The notes under the pieces are model-generated. The model ran no database searches and was not told where the DNA came from. It saw only the letters and a program-made list of their open reading frames with translations. A stretch of 64,000 nucleotides of DNA from VXYL01 sp965208525 (GTDB lineage: Bacteria > Pseudomonadota > Gammaproteobacteria > Pseudomonadales > Azotimanducaceae), in assembly GCA_965208525.1 (NCBI GenBank), contig OZ242340.1, forward strand, positions 1,240,001 through 1,304,000, written 5' to 3'. Every line of letters begins with the position of its first letter. Position 1 is the stretch's first letter. Position numbers and translations under genes: made by a program. Positions 41,240 through 50,143 of this stretch are shown in pieces.

Positions 41240-43135
41240 GTGAGCGCCGGCAGATACTCGGCAGAGTCGATCCAGGTCCTCTCCGGGCTCGAGCCGGTGC
41301 GCCGCCGCCCGGGCATGTACACCGACACCACCCGCCCCAACCATCTCGTGCAAGAGGTGGTAGACAACAGCGTCGATGAAGTGCTTGCCGGCTTCGGTCG
41401 CCGCATCGATGTCATCGTCGGCGCCGATGGCACGGTGGATGTCGCCGACGACGGCCGCGGCATGCCGGTGGATGTGCATCCAGAGCACGGCCTCACCGGC
41501 GTCGAACTGATCCTCACCCGGCTCCACGCCGGCGGCAAGTTCGACGGCGAGAACTACGCCTTCGCCGGCGGTCTGCACGGCGTCGGCGTGTCGGTGGTGA
41601 ACGCGCTGTCGTCATGGCTGGAAGTGGAGGTGAAGCGCGGCGGCACCTGCTATCGGCAACGCTACGAGGGCGGCGCGCCCACGACGAAGCTCGAAGAGGT
41701 GCGCAGCGTCAACCGCCGCGACACCGGTACGCGGGTGCGCTTTCTGCCGGACGCTTCGTACTTCGACTCGAGTCGGCTGGCAATCGGCCGCCTCAAGCAC
41801 CTGTTGCGCGCCAAGGCCGTGCTCTGCCCGGGCCTCACCGTCACCCTCACCGATGGCACAGACGGCGAGGCCAGCACCGAAACCTGGCAATACAACGACG
41901 GCCTCGCCGGCTACCTGCGCCAAGCCCTTGGCGAATGCGAAGCGGTGCCGGCCGAGCCCTTCACCTGCAGCGCCGAGGGCAACCACGAAGCGGTCGATTG
42001 GGCCCTGCAGTGGGTCACCGACGGCGGCGAGGTGGTGGGCGAGAGCTATGTCAACCTCATTCCGACGCCCTTGGGAGGCACCCACGTCAACGGCCTGCGC
42101 AGCGGCCTGCTCGAGGCGCTGCGGGAGTTCTGCGAGTTCCGCGACCTCGTGCCGCGCGGTGTGCGTGTCGTCGGCGACGACCTGTGGGAGCAGTGTGCGC
42201 ACGTCCTTTCCGCCAAAACCGCCGAACCGCAGTTCAGCGGCCAGACCAAGGAGCGGCTGTCCTCGCGCCAATGCGCGGTGTTCGTCTCCGGCATTGCCAA
42301 GGACGCCTTCAGCATCTGGCTCAATGAGCACCCTCAGGACGGCGAACGCCTCGCCGAACTCGCCATCGCCAACGCCCAGCGTCGGGCGCAGGCGAGCCGC
42401 AAGGTGGCCCGCCGCAAGGTCACCACCGGCCCGGCCCTTCCGGGCAAGCTCGCCGACTGCGCCTCGCAAGATGCCGAGCGCGCCGAGCTCTTTCTGGTGG
42501 AAGGGGAATCCGCCGGTGGCTCCGCGCGCGGGGCGCGGGACCGCGAGTTCCAGGCGGTGATGCCGCTGCGCGGCAAGATCCTCAACACTTGGGAAGTGGA
42601 CGGCGGCGAAGTTCTGGCATCGCAGGAAGTCCACGACATTGCCCTCGCCGTCGGCGTCGATCCGGGCGCGACGGACCTCTCGGGCCTGCGTTACGGCAAG
42701 GTCTGCATCCTCGCCGACGCCGATTCCGACGGCGCCCACATCGCCACCTTGCTGTGTGCGCTGTTCCTGCGCCACTTCCGCCCGCTGGTGGAGGCGGGGC
42801 ACATCTACGTCGCAATGCCGCCGCTGTATCGCATCGACCTCGGCAAGGAAGTGCACTACGCCTTGGATGAGGCGGAGAAAGAGGGCGTGCTCGAACGCAT
42901 TCAAGCGGAGAAGAAGCGCGGCACACCGGTGGTGCAGCGCTTCAAGGGCCTCGGCGAGATGAACCCGCCGCAACTGCGTGAAACGACCATGGCGCCGGAC
43001 ACGCGCCGGCTCGTGCAGCTAGGCATCGATTCCGAAGCGGAAACGCTCGAGATCATGGACATGATGCTTGCGCGCAAGCGCGCCGCCGACCGCCGGGTGT
43101 GGCTCGAAGCCAAGGGCGACTTGGCTCTCGCTTAG
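41240..43135 (+). CDS. parE: DNA topoisomerase IV subunit B
   Basis: A 631-residue GHKL-type ATPase subunit of topoisomerase IV, which decatenates chromosomes. ATP-site motifs include VDNSVDEVLAG, DDGRGMPVDVHPEHG and GGLHGVGVSVVNALS. The TOPRIM domain has LVEGESAGGSA and the DxD motif in ILADADSDGAH, and RFKGLGEMNPPQL is the usual C-terminal signature. ParE rather than GyrB is supported by the absence of a GyrB-type insert and by the adjoining parC. The GTG at 41240 starts two bases after the cpdA stop. Confidence 0.95.
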   Translation: MSAGRYSAESIQVLSGLEPVRRRPGMYTDTTRPNHLVQEVVDNSVDEVLAGFGRRIDVIVGADGTVDVADDGRGMPVDVHPEHGLTGVELILTRLHAGGKFDGENYAFAGGLHGVGVSVVNALSSWLEVEVKRGGTCYRQRYEGGAPTTKLEEVRSVNRRDTGTRVRFLPDASYFDSSRLAIGRLKHLLRAKAVLCPGLTVTLTDGTDGEASTETWQYNDGLAGYLRQALGECEAVPAEPFTCSAEGNHEAVDWALQWVTDGGEVVGESYVNLIPTPLGGTHVNGLRSGLLEALREFCEFRDLVPRGVRVVGDDLWEQCAHVLSAKTAEPQFSGQTKERLSSRQCAVFVSGIAKDAFSIWLNEHPQDGERLAELAIANAQRRAQASRKVARRKVTTGPALPGKLADCASQDAERAELFLVEGESAGGSARGARDREFQAVMPLRGKILNTWEVDGGEVLASQEVHDIALAVGVDPGATDLSGLRYGKVCILADADSDGAHIATLLCALFLRHFRPLVEAGHIYVAMPPLYRIDLGKEVHYALDEAEKEGVLERIQAEKKRGTPVVQRFKGLGEMNPPQLRETTMAPDTRRLVQLGIDSEAETLEIMDMMLARKRAADRRVWLEAKGDLALA

Positions 43136-43160
43136 GAGGGTTTCGCAAAGGGGAATCGGC

Positions 43161-45395
43161 ATGGAAGCGGAAACGGAACTCGCCGGCGAAACCGAACGAC
43201 TGCCGCTCAGGGCCTACACCGAGCGGGCCTATCTCGACTACTCCATGTACGTCATCAACGACCGTGCCCTGCCGCACGTGGGGGACGGTCTGAAGCCGGT
43301 GCAACGGCGCATCATCTATGCGATGTCGCAGCTCGGCCTTTCCGCGGCTGCCAAATACAGCAAGTCTGCCCGCACCGTGGGCGAGACCCTCGGCAAATAC
43401 CACCCCCACGGCGATGCCGCCTGCTACGAGGCGATGGTGCTGATGGCGCAGCCGTTCTCGTATCGCTATCCGCTCATCGACGGGCAGGGCAACTGGGGTG
43501 CGCCGGACGACCCGAAGTCGTTTGCTGCCATGCGCTACACCGAGTCGCGGCTCGCCGCGTTCGCGGAGTTGCTGCTCGCCGAAGTGGGTCAGGGAACCGT
43601 GGACCTTGCGCCCAACTTCGATGGTGCCATGCAGGAGCCCGTGCTGCTGCCGGCGCGGGTGCCGCTCGTGCTTCTGAACGGCGGCACGGGGATTGCGGTG
43701 GGCATGGCCACGGACATCCCGCCCCACAACATGCGCGAGGTGGTGGCGGCATGCATCCACTTGCTGGAGCATCCGAGGGCCACGGTGGACGACCTGCTCG
43801 AACACGTCCACGGCCCCGACTTTCCCACCGGCGCGACCATCACCACTCCCCCGGAACAGTTGCGCGAGGCGTATCACACCGGCCGCGGTTCCGTGCGGGC
43901 GCGGGCGCAGTACACGCGCGAGAACGGCGACGTGGTGATCCATGCGCTGCCCTATCAGGTCTCGCCGTCGAAGGTGCTCGAACAGATCGCCCAGCAGATG
44001 CAGGCGCGCAAACTGCCGATGCTGGCCGACTTGCGCGACGAATCCGACCACGAGAATCCCATGCGCCTGGTGCTGATGCCGCGCTCGAATCGCGTGGATG
44101 TCGAACGGCTCATGAGCCATCTGTTCGCCACCACCGACCTCGAGCGCAGCTATCGGTTCAACTTCAACGTCATCGCCCTCGATCGACGCCCCCGGGTGAT
44201 GAACCTCAAGGAGCTTCTCGGCGAGTGGCTGGCATTTCGCCTGGGCACCGTGCGCCGCCGCATCGAGCACGCCTTGGCGCGCATCCGCGAGCGCCTGCAC
44301 TTGGTGGATGGCCTGCTGACCGCCCATGCCAACCTCGACGAGGTGATTCGCATCGTGCGGGAAGAGGAACACCCTCGCGCCGAGCTGATGCAGCGGTTCG
44401 ACCTCTCGGAAGCCCAGGCAACCGCCATCCTCGACCTGCGTCTGCGTCAGCTTGCCCGGTTGGAAGAATCGCGCCTGCTCGCCGAAAAGGAAGAACTCGA
44501 AGCCGAGGCGACTGATCTTGAGACCACGCTCGGCTCGGAACGCCGCCTGAAGACCCTCGTCAAGCGCGAACTCAAGGAAGATGCCAGCAAGTTCGGCGAC
44601 GACCGACGCTCCGTCATCGGCGTTGTGCCCGAAGCGCGGGGATTCACGGAAGAGGATCTCATCGTCAGCGAGCCGGTGACCGTCATCCTCTCCGAGAAGG
44701 GCTGGGTGCGCTCCGCCAAGGGTCACGAGGTGGACCCTGCAACGCTTTCCCACCGCACCGGCGACAGCCTTGGTGCCTTCCAGCGCGGGCGCAGCAACGA
44801 CACCTGCATCTTCTTCGACTCGACGGGCCGTGCATATCAGGTGCCGCCGCATACGCTGCCGTCCGCACGCGGCCAGGGTGAGCCGCTGACGGGTCGCCTG
44901 AATCCGCCCTCCGGCGCGCGCTTCGTCGGTCTGGCCCTTGGCGATGTGGATGTGCGGGTGCTGCTCGCCACGGACGCCGGCTACGGCTTCATCACCCGCA
45001 TCGGCAACGGCCAGACGCGCAATCGAGCCGGCAAGGCCATGCTCAATGTCCCGAACGATGGCACGGCGCTCCCGCCCTTGGTGCTGGCCGACCACGACCG
45101 CCTCGCCGTGGTGACCACCACCGGCAGACTGCTGGTGTTCTCCCTCGAAAGCCTCCCCGAACTCGCCCGCGGCAAAGGCAATCGCCTGATCGGACTCGGC
45201 CGTGGCGACAACGCCGGCCGCGTGGTGGATGTCGCGGCGCTGGCGCCAGGGGGTCGCCTGATCGTCTTCGCCGGCGAACGCCATCTGACGCTGAAGGCAT
45301 CGAGCCTCGAAGCCTACGCCGGCGAACGCGCCCGCATGGGCAAGCTGCTGCCCCGCGGCTTCCGCCGGGTGGACTCGCTGGGCACGTCCGACTGA
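43161..45395 (+). CDS. parC: DNA topoisomerase IV subunit A
   Basis: A 744-residue type IIA topoisomerase breakage-reunion subunit, the partner of ParE (E. coli ParC has 752 residues). The catalytic Tyr is Tyr126 in AAMRYTESRL. The quinolone-binding helix reads KYHPHGDAACYEAM: Ala86 stands where E. coli ParC has Ser80, while Glu90 matches Glu84. The C-terminal domain carries degenerate beta-pinwheel blades such as GYGFITRIGNGQTRNRAGKA. The ATG at 43161 lies 25 bases after parE, with a GGGGAAT region as possible ribosome site. Confidence 0.95.
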   Translation: MEAETELAGETERLPLRAYTERAYLDYSMYVINDRALPHVGDGLKPVQRRIIYAMSQLGLSAAAKYSKSARTVGETLGKYHPHGDAACYEAMVLMAQPFSYRYPLIDGQGNWGAPDDPKSFAAMRYTESRLAAFAELLLAEVGQGTVDLAPNFDGAMQEPVLLPARVPLVLLNGGTGIAVGMATDIPPHNMREVVAACIHLLEHPRATVDDLLEHVHGPDFPTGATITTPPEQLREAYHTGRGSVRARAQYTRENGDVVIHALPYQVSPSKVLEQIAQQMQARKLPMLADLRDESDHENPMRLVLMPRSNRVDVERLMSHLFATTDLERSYRFNFNVIALDRRPRVMNLKELLGEWLAFRLGTVRRRIEHALARIRERLHLVDGLLTAHANLDEVIRIVREEEHPRAELMQRFDLSEAQATAILDLRLRQLARLEESRLLAEKEELEAEATDLETTLGSERRLKTLVKRELKEDASKFGDDRRSVIGVVPEARGFTEEDLIVSEPVTVILSEKGWVRSAKGHEVDPATLSHRTGDSLGAFQRGRSNDTCIFFDSTGRAYQVPPHTLPSARGQGEPLTGRLNPPSGARFVGLALGDVDVRVLLATDAGYGFITRIGNGQTRNRAGKAMLNVPNDGTALPPLVLADHDRLAVVTTTGRLLVFSLESLPELARGKGNRLIGLGRGDNAGRVVDVAALAPGGRLIVFAGERHLTLKASSLEAYAGERARMGKLLPRGFRRVDSLGTSD

Positions 45396-45465
45396 CAGGC
45401 ATAGGAGGGCCGCTAGCGCTCCGGGCCGGACCATTCAGGAGTGGGCGAAGCGTCCCGACAAGCCC

Positions 45466-46590
45466 TCAGGCCGGCACCGGTCTCTGAGCAGCCTTAACCT
45501 GCTCATCGAGAACCGTGCGATACGCGCCAGCAGCTCCCCGGACAATCCGGCAGGGCGCAAGTGTGACGGATAGCGTTTGCGTAGCCACCGTATCAAGCGG
45601 CGCCAGCTCCAGTCGCTCCGGTCGCTCGATGGCGCGATGTGCGGCGTTGCCGATGGCCAGTTCGCCAGATGGCGCAAGCGCCGATAGCAGGATCGCGTCG
45701 CGCGTCTGCGCGGCCTCCGCGAGCTCATCGGCACCCGCGTACCACGGCGCCACCGACAGCCCGTAGCGGAAAACCGGCGCCTCCCGCCCACCCCCGGCGC
45801 GTCGCCGCATGGCCTCGAACAGGCCTTGGGTGAGCAGAGCGCCGCATACGGCCTCAAAGGCGCGATCCGGTTGCCCCGAGTCGTCAAACGCCAGCACGAT
45901 GCCGGCCTCCGCGTGCTCCAAGGCGCGGCCGCCGTAGAGTCCCACCACGCGCTCGGCGATCTTCAATCCCTCGTCCAGCACGGCAGCGCGGCGCTCGTAG
46001 GAGAGCACCGTGCGGTTGAATAGGTTCACGACCAACAGGAACGAACCGATGGGAGGCGGCGCGTGTCTCTGCTTGCCTTCCCGCGCGAGCACGTAGCAAA
46101 TCGGCACGGTGAAAAAAAGGGCGGCGAGCCACGCCGGCCAACTGGCGGCCACCGCGGCCGCGAACGAAGGCCGGAACCGTGCCGGCTCCAGCACCACTTG
46201 CACATGACCGGCGACCGTATCCCCCACCGTGATGGGGCCGACCCATGCCCGCCCGTCTTCGCCAACGCCGGTGTTGCCGGCGGCAGCGAGTAGCCGGTCG
46301 TCCACCGAATGGATCGTGATGCTGCGCACTTCGTCGAAGGCGGCCATGCGATTGGCAAGGGTGCCAAGACCAATGCTGTCCTGATGCAGAAGCGGCTCAG
46401 CCGCGAGCAATGCCACTTGCCGAGACATCGTTTCACCGAAGCGCACCAGTTCTTCTTGGCTGCGCAGCGAACCCAAGTGCCAAGCCATCGCGGCCGCGAC
46501 GCCAGCCAAGACAAAGCCCAGCACTCCCGCCAGCACAGCCTGCACGGGTGGTGTCCTGCGCAGTCGCAGCGCTGCCGCCAATGACGCCAA
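45466..46590 (-). CDS. AhpA/YtjB-like inner-membrane protein, start uncertain
   Basis: A protein of about 374 residues with two membrane segments (about residues 16-38 and 151-168) flanking a periplasmic domain, then a cytoplasmic C-terminal domain of about 200 residues. This topology and the closeness to parC resemble the AhpA/YtjB family, but the match is by topology and context and not by a decisive motif. The frame stays open upstream to 46914, but that part is the repeat at 46739-46888. No ATG is present near the likely start; TTG at 46590 or 46581 is the best guess, with GGGAGG 11 bases or more upstream. The C-terminal half might be a degenerate signalling domain; no catalytic motif is seen. 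Confidence 0.55.
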   Translation of the reverse strand: MASLAAALRLRRTPPVQAVLAGVLGFVLAGVAAAMAWHLGSLRSQEELVRFGETMSRQVALLAAEPLLHQDSIGLGTLANRMAAFDEVRSITIHSVDDRLLAAAGNTGVGEDGRAWVGPITVGDTVAGHVQVVLEPARFRPSFAAAVAASWPAWLAALFFTVPICYVLAREGKQRHAPPPIGSFLLVVNLFNRTVLSYERRAAVLDEGLKIAERVVGLYGGRALEHAEAGIVLAFDDSGQPDRAFEAVCGALLTQGLFEAMRRRAGGGREAPVFRYGLSVAPWYAGADELAEAAQTRDAILLSALAPSGELAIGNAAHRAIERPERLELAPLDTVATQTLSVTLAPCRIVRGAAGAYRTVLDEQVKAAQRPVPA

Positions 46591-46738
46591 GGTGGAAATT
46601 GGGAGACCCTCCCGAAACCAACTGCAGAGTATAAATCTGCGGTAGGAGCCGTATGCGCCTGCGACAAGCCTCACGGGACACCGGGCGAGGTGTTCCTGCA
46701 AGGATGGATTTCCGTAAGGTATGGATAAACCGAAGAAT

Positions 46739-46888
46739 GTGCCTCGAAGCGGCGTCAACACCAACGTGCCGGCTGGATGGCGCGGTCCCACACGCTCGGA
46801 GCGAGGGCCCGTCACGCTCCTCACGCCGAAGGCGATGCAACCAAGGGTCGGAAGCTGCAACCAGCCCTCACGCCGCGAGACGGGGCCT
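46739..46888 (+). repeat. Mosaic intergenic repeat, modules M1+M4
   Basis: GTGCCTCGAAGCGGCGTCAA (46739) starts module M1 and module M4 runs from GCGCGGTCCCACACGC (about 46780) to CGCGAGACGGGGCC (46888). The same order is found at 11608-11762. Identity between the copies is high over about 150 bases with small indels. Confidence 0.8.
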
Positions 46889-46952
46889 GTGGGCAGCTTG
46901 CGGGTGCGTTGCAATGCAAAGCTCCGTTAGGGCGCGCAAGCATCCCCTTGCC

Positions 46953-46982
46953 GGCGGGCACTGTGAAGGCGGGCACTGTGAA
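46953..46982 (+). repeat. Perfect tandem duplication of 15 bases
   Basis: GGCGGGCACTGTGAA occurs twice in direct succession (46953-46967 and 46968-46982), just before the hairpin at 46983. Confidence 0.85.
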
Positions 46983-47003
46983 GGAGGGGCATCCTGCCCC
47001 TCC
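46983..47003. terminator. GC-rich hairpin upstream of hemB
   Basis: GGAGGGGCA pairs with TGCCCCTCC around a TCC loop (nine-base stem). It is not followed by a T tract and lies 30 bases ahead of hemB, so it is more likely a member of the short GGGCATxxTGCCC palindrome family (see 15046-15214) than a terminator. Confidence 0.35.
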
Positions 47004-47033
47004 CGTGAGAGCTTCGTCGGGTAAGCTAGCCCC

Positions 47034-48020
47034 ATGAGCTTCCCCGACGTTCGCATGAGGCGCAACCGCAAGAGCGATTTCGCCCGCCGGCTAGTGCGCG
47101 AGACCACCTTGACGGTGGACGATCTCATCTATCCGATGTTCGTCGTGGAAGGCACATCGGCACGCCAGCCGGTGGAGTCGATGCCGGGCATCGAACGGCT
47201 TAGCATCGATGCGCTGGTGGAGGACGCGAGGCAGTGCGTCGATCTCGGCATCCCGGCGGTGGCGGTGTTTCCGCATGTCGATGACGCTCTGCGTACGCCG
47301 GACGGGATGGAAGCGGTGAATGCCGACGGCTTGGTTCCGCGCGCCGTGGCGGCGGTCAAGGCGGCGTGCCCGGAGCTCGGCGTGATCACCGACGCGGCGC
47401 TGGACCCCTACACCAGCCACGGTCACGACGGCGTACTCGATGCAAGCCACTTTGTGCTGAACGACCGCACCGTCGAGATTCTGGTGCAGCAGGCGCTGGT
47501 GTGTGCCGAGGCGGGCGCGGACATGATCGCGCCTTCGGACATGATGGACGGCCGCGTCGGCGCCATCCGCGAAGCACTCGAGGAGGCAGGCTTCGTCAAC
47601 ACGCAGATCCTTGCGTACTCCGCCAAGTACGCCTCCGGCTTCTACGGCCCCTTCCGCGACGCCGTGGGTTCCGCCGCCACCCTAGGCAAGGGTGACAAGA
47701 TGACCTACCAGATGGACCCCGCCAACGCCGACGAGGCGCTGCGCGAGATTGCCCTTGACCTCGACGAGGGCGCGGACATGGTAATGGTGAAGCCGGGGAT
47801 GCCGTATCTCGACATCGTCACCCGCGTCAAGGAAGCCTTCGGCGCACCCACCTTCGTCTATCAGGTGAGCGGCGAGTACTCCATGCTCATGGCGGCGATC
47901 GAACGCGGCTGGCTCGAAGAGCGCACCATCGTCGAGGCACTCACCTGCATTCGCCGCGCCGGTGCCGACGCCATCCTCACCTATTTCGCCAAGCGCATCG
48001 CGCCTTCGCTCGGGCGTTGA
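47034..48020 (+). CDS. hemB: Porphobilinogen synthase (delta-aminolevulinic acid dehydratase)
   Basis: A 328-residue enzyme that condenses two 5-aminolevulinate molecules to porphobilinogen in haem synthesis. The two Schiff-base lysines are in ILAYSAKYASGFYGPFRDA and MVMVKPGMPYLDIV. The metal loop reads DAALDPYTSHGHDGVLDASH, with Asp residues in place of the zinc-binding cysteines, so this is the Mg-dependent class seen in Pseudomonas. The start is ATG at 47034 with no clear Shine-Dalgarno sequence. It is physically separate from hemCDXY in this window. Confidence 0.95.
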   Translation: MSFPDVRMRRNRKSDFARRLVRETTLTVDDLIYPMFVVEGTSARQPVESMPGIERLSIDALVEDARQCVDLGIPAVAVFPHVDDALRTPDGMEAVNADGLVPRAVAAVKAACPELGVITDAALDPYTSHGHDGVLDASHFVLNDRTVEILVQQALVCAEAGADMIAPSDMMDGRVGAIREALEEAGFVNTQILAYSAKYASGFYGPFRDAVGSAATLGKGDKMTYQMDPANADEALREIALDLDEGADMVMVKPGMPYLDIVTRVKEAFGAPTFVYQVSGEYSMLMAAIERGWLEERTIVEALTCIRRAGADAILTYFAKRIAPSLGR

Positions 48021-48099
48021 TCTACAATCGTCGGGTTCATTTCCACGGGGCGGCTTGCGCTTAGGCGCCCGCCCATCGACGCCCATGGCAGGAGATTTC

Positions 48100-48426
48100 A
48101 TGTCCGCAAACATCGAACACGTCACCGACGATAGCTGGGAAGACAAGGTGCTCGGCGCCGACAAGCCGGTGCTCGTCGACTACTGGGCCGAATGGTGCGG
48201 CCCGTGCAAGATGATCGCCCCGATCCTGGAAGAGATCGCCGACGAGTATTCCGGCCGCCTGCAGGTGTGCAAGCTCGACATCGACTCCAACATGCAAACG
48301 CCGCCCAAGTACGGCATTCGTGGCATTCCGACGCTGATGCTGTTCAAAAACGGCGAAGTGGAAGCCACCAAGGTCGGCGCCCTGTCGAAATCCCAACTCG
48401 CCGCGTTCCTCGACAGCAACATCTGA
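48100..48426 (+). CDS. trxA: Thioredoxin
   Basis: A 108-residue classical thioredoxin with the active site WAEWCGPCKM (Cys33, Cys36) and the cis-Pro loop RGIPTLMLFKNG. It reduces protein disulphides in the cytoplasm. The ATG at 48100 has AGGAG at a spacing of about six. It precedes rho on the same strand, the arrangement known from many gammaproteobacteria, although here a 396-base gap containing a repeat separates the two. Confidence 0.96.
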   Translation: MSANIEHVTDDSWEDKVLGADKPVLVDYWAEWCGPCKMIAPILEEIADEYSGRLQVCKLDIDSNMQTPPKYGIRGIPTLMLFKNGEVEATKVGALSKSQLAAFLDSNI

Positions 48427-48481
48427 CGCGCGTGTTGGGGAGCAGCGCCTGACCTACTGTGGTTTGGTCGCACTCCACCAA

Positions 48482-48576
48482 GCCAAGAGCTTCGTCGCAG
48501 AAACGTCCCTTCGTGACCTTCTGCGACGCAAGCTCTTGGCCGGCAGGTTGGGTGTTGGCTCGGCTTCGAGGCGCAT
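48482..48576 (-). repeat. Mosaic intergenic repeat, modules M1+M2 (inverted)
   Basis: Read on the minus strand this is module M1 (GCGCCTCGAAGCCGAGCCAA at about 48573) followed by module M2, a hairpin with arms GCCAAGAGCTTGCGTCGCAG and its complement (48482-48540; one base missing in one arm). The same M1-M2 order is present at 55674-55765. In trxA orientation the hairpin starts 55 bases after the stop and may act as its terminator. Confidence 0.8.
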
Positions 48577-48644
48577 CCGTGTTCTGTCAACCTTCCCGGT
48601 CAGGCAGGCCAGGGGCCACGCCAATTCCTCACCAACTTTGACCA

Positions 48645-48673
48645 TTGACATGCCCCCTCACGGGTGGCACATT
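48645..48673 (+). promoter_or_regulatory. Candidate rho promoter
   Basis: A consensus -35 TTGACA (48645-48650) is followed after 17 bases by CACATT (48668-48673), a weak -10. It lies 150 bases before the rho ATG. Confidence 0.4.
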
Positions 48674-48822
48674 GTTCCTCGTTCGGCAGCGTCCACGCCG
48701 GGCGCTCCGTGATCCAAGCCGCGCCGAACGCACGCCCAAACCCAAGTGCGGGGCGCAAGAAACCCTAAGCCCACCCCCGGCCGCCGCTTGGCAGGCCGCC
48801 TCTTTGCGATACAAGGGCATCC

Positions 48823-50085
48823 ATGAATCTCACCGATCTGAAACGCAATCCCGTTGGGGATCTCATCGACATGGCCCGCGACATGGGTCTCGACAACTTG
48901 GCGCGCTCGCGCAAGCAAGAGGTCATCGCCGCGATCCTGCGCAAGCAAGCCCGCCAAGGCGAAGACATCTACGGCGACGGCGCCTTGGAGATCCTCTCCG
49001 ACGGTTTCGGCTTCCTCCGCTCTGCCGACAGCTCCTACCTCGCCGGGCCCGACGACATCTACGTGTCGCCGAGCCAGATTCGGCGCTTTAACCTGCGCAC
49101 CGGCGACAGCATCGCTGGCAAGATTCGCCCGCCCAAGGATGGCGAGCGCTATTTCGCCCTCCTGAAGGTGGACGAGATCAACTTTGCGGAGCCCAACACC
49201 CGCAAGCACCAGATTCTGTTCGAGAACCTCACCGCGGAATTCCCCGACGATCGGCTCGTGCTCGAGCGCGGCAACGGCACCACGCAGGATGTCTCCTCTC
49301 GCATCGTCGATCTCATCGCGCCCATCGGCAAGGGGCAGCGGGGGCTCGTCGTCTCCCCGCCCAAGGCCGGCAAGACGCTGATGCTGCAGAACATCGCCGA
49401 CTCCATCGCCGTTAACTATCCGGAAGTGGTGCTCATCGTGCTGCTGATCGACGAGCGCCCGGAGGAAGTGACGGACATGAAGCGCCTGGTACGGGGCGAG
49501 GTGGTGGCAAGCACCTTCGACGAACCGCCCTCGCGCCACGTGCAGGTGGCCGAGATGGTGATCGAGAAGGCCAAGCGGCTCGTCGAGCACAAGAAGGACG
49601 TGGTGATCCTGCTCGACTCCATCACCCGCTTGGCGCGTGCCTACAACACCATCGTGCCGTCGTCCGGCAAGGTGCTCACCGGCGGCGTGGACGCCAACGC
49701 CTTGGAGCGCCCGCGACGATTCTTCGCCGCAGCGCGCAACATCGAGGAAGGTGGCAGCCTGACGATCGTCGCTACGGCCTTGGTGGAAACCGGCTCCAAG
49801 ATGGACGAGGTGATCTACGAGGAGTTCAAGGGCACCGGCAACCAGGAACTGCACCTAGAGCGCAAGATCGCCGAGAAGCGCGTGTACCCCGCCATCAACA
49901 TCCGCCGCTCCGGCACCCGGCGCGAGGAACTGCTCATGAGCGAGGGCGAATTGCAGCGCGTGTGGATCCTGCGCAAGCTCCTGCACGACATGGACGACAT
50001 CGCTGCCATTGAGTTCATGGTCAACAAGCTCAAGGAAACCCGCACCAACGCTGAATTCTTCGGCGCCATGCGCGGCAACCGTTGA
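48823..50085 (+). CDS. rho: Transcription termination factor Rho
   Basis: A 420-residue hexameric RNA helicase that ends transcription at Rho-dependent sites. The N-terminal domain (MNLTDLKRNPVGDLIDMARD) is followed by the RNA-binding cold-shock-like domain with GFGFLRS, Walker A SPPKAGKT near residue 180, Walker B DVVILLDSITR near 262, and the R-loop region RSGTRREELL near 366. The length matches E. coli Rho (419). AAGGG lies about five bases upstream of the ATG. No insertion domain is present. Confidence 0.97.
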   Translation: MNLTDLKRNPVGDLIDMARDMGLDNLARSRKQEVIAAILRKQARQGEDIYGDGALEILSDGFGFLRSADSSYLAGPDDIYVSPSQIRRFNLRTGDSIAGKIRPPKDGERYFALLKVDEINFAEPNTRKHQILFENLTAEFPDDRLVLERGNGTTQDVSSRIVDLIAPIGKGQRGLVVSPPKAGKTLMLQNIADSIAVNYPEVVLIVLLIDERPEEVTDMKRLVRGEVVASTFDEPPSRHVQVAEMVIEKAKRLVEHKKDVVILLDSITRLARAYNTIVPSSGKVLTGGVDANALERPRRFFAAARNIEEGGSLTIVATALVETGSKMDEVIYEEFKGTGNQELHLERKIAEKRVYPAINIRRSGTRREELLMSEGELQRVWILRKLLHDMDDIAAIEFMVNKLKETRTNAEFFGAMRGNR

Positions 50086-50086
50086 G

Positions 50087-50143
50087 GCAAGGCAGCAGTT
50101 CGCGCTGCGAACTGCCAACGCGCCCGTCTGGGCGCGGGAGCGG
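50087..50143. repeat. Two-hairpin REP-like element (family C), probable bidirectional terminator
   Basis: The whole gap between the convergent rho and hemY genes is this element. Hairpin 1 is GCAGTTCGC-GCT-GCGAACTGC (50095-50115) and hairpin 2 is CGCGCCC-GTCT-GGGCGCG (50119-50136). The same pair occurs at 40372-40430, a diverged copy at 5651-5708, and hairpin 2 alone at 62167-62184. Confidence 0.75.

Larger units (their letters stand above)
46591..47033. other. 443-base divergent gap between the AhpA-like gene and hemB, mostly repeats
   Basis: The gap contains the mosaic repeat at 46739-46888, a 15-base tandem duplication at 46953-46982 and a hairpin at 46983-47003. The stretch TATAAATCTG near 46629 is the only AT-rich piece and could include the -10 of a promoter for the minus-strand gene. 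No gene is supported. Confidence 0.5.
48427..48822. other. 396-base gap between trxA and rho
   Basis: The gap contains the repeat hairpin at 48482-48576 and a candidate rho promoter at 48645-48673. No gene is supported. A long untranslated leader before rho would be consistent with the known autoregulation of rho by attenuation in enterobacteria, but no specific attenuator was identified. Confidence 0.5.

Noticed and set aside
41612..42973. Minus-strand open frame of about 450 codons opposite parE
   Set aside because: Antisense to parE; no motif; explained by third-position GC.
43053..45434. Minus-strand open frame of about 790 codons opposite parC
   Set aside because: It lies entirely antisense to parC, with no family resemblance; it is a codon-bias shadow.
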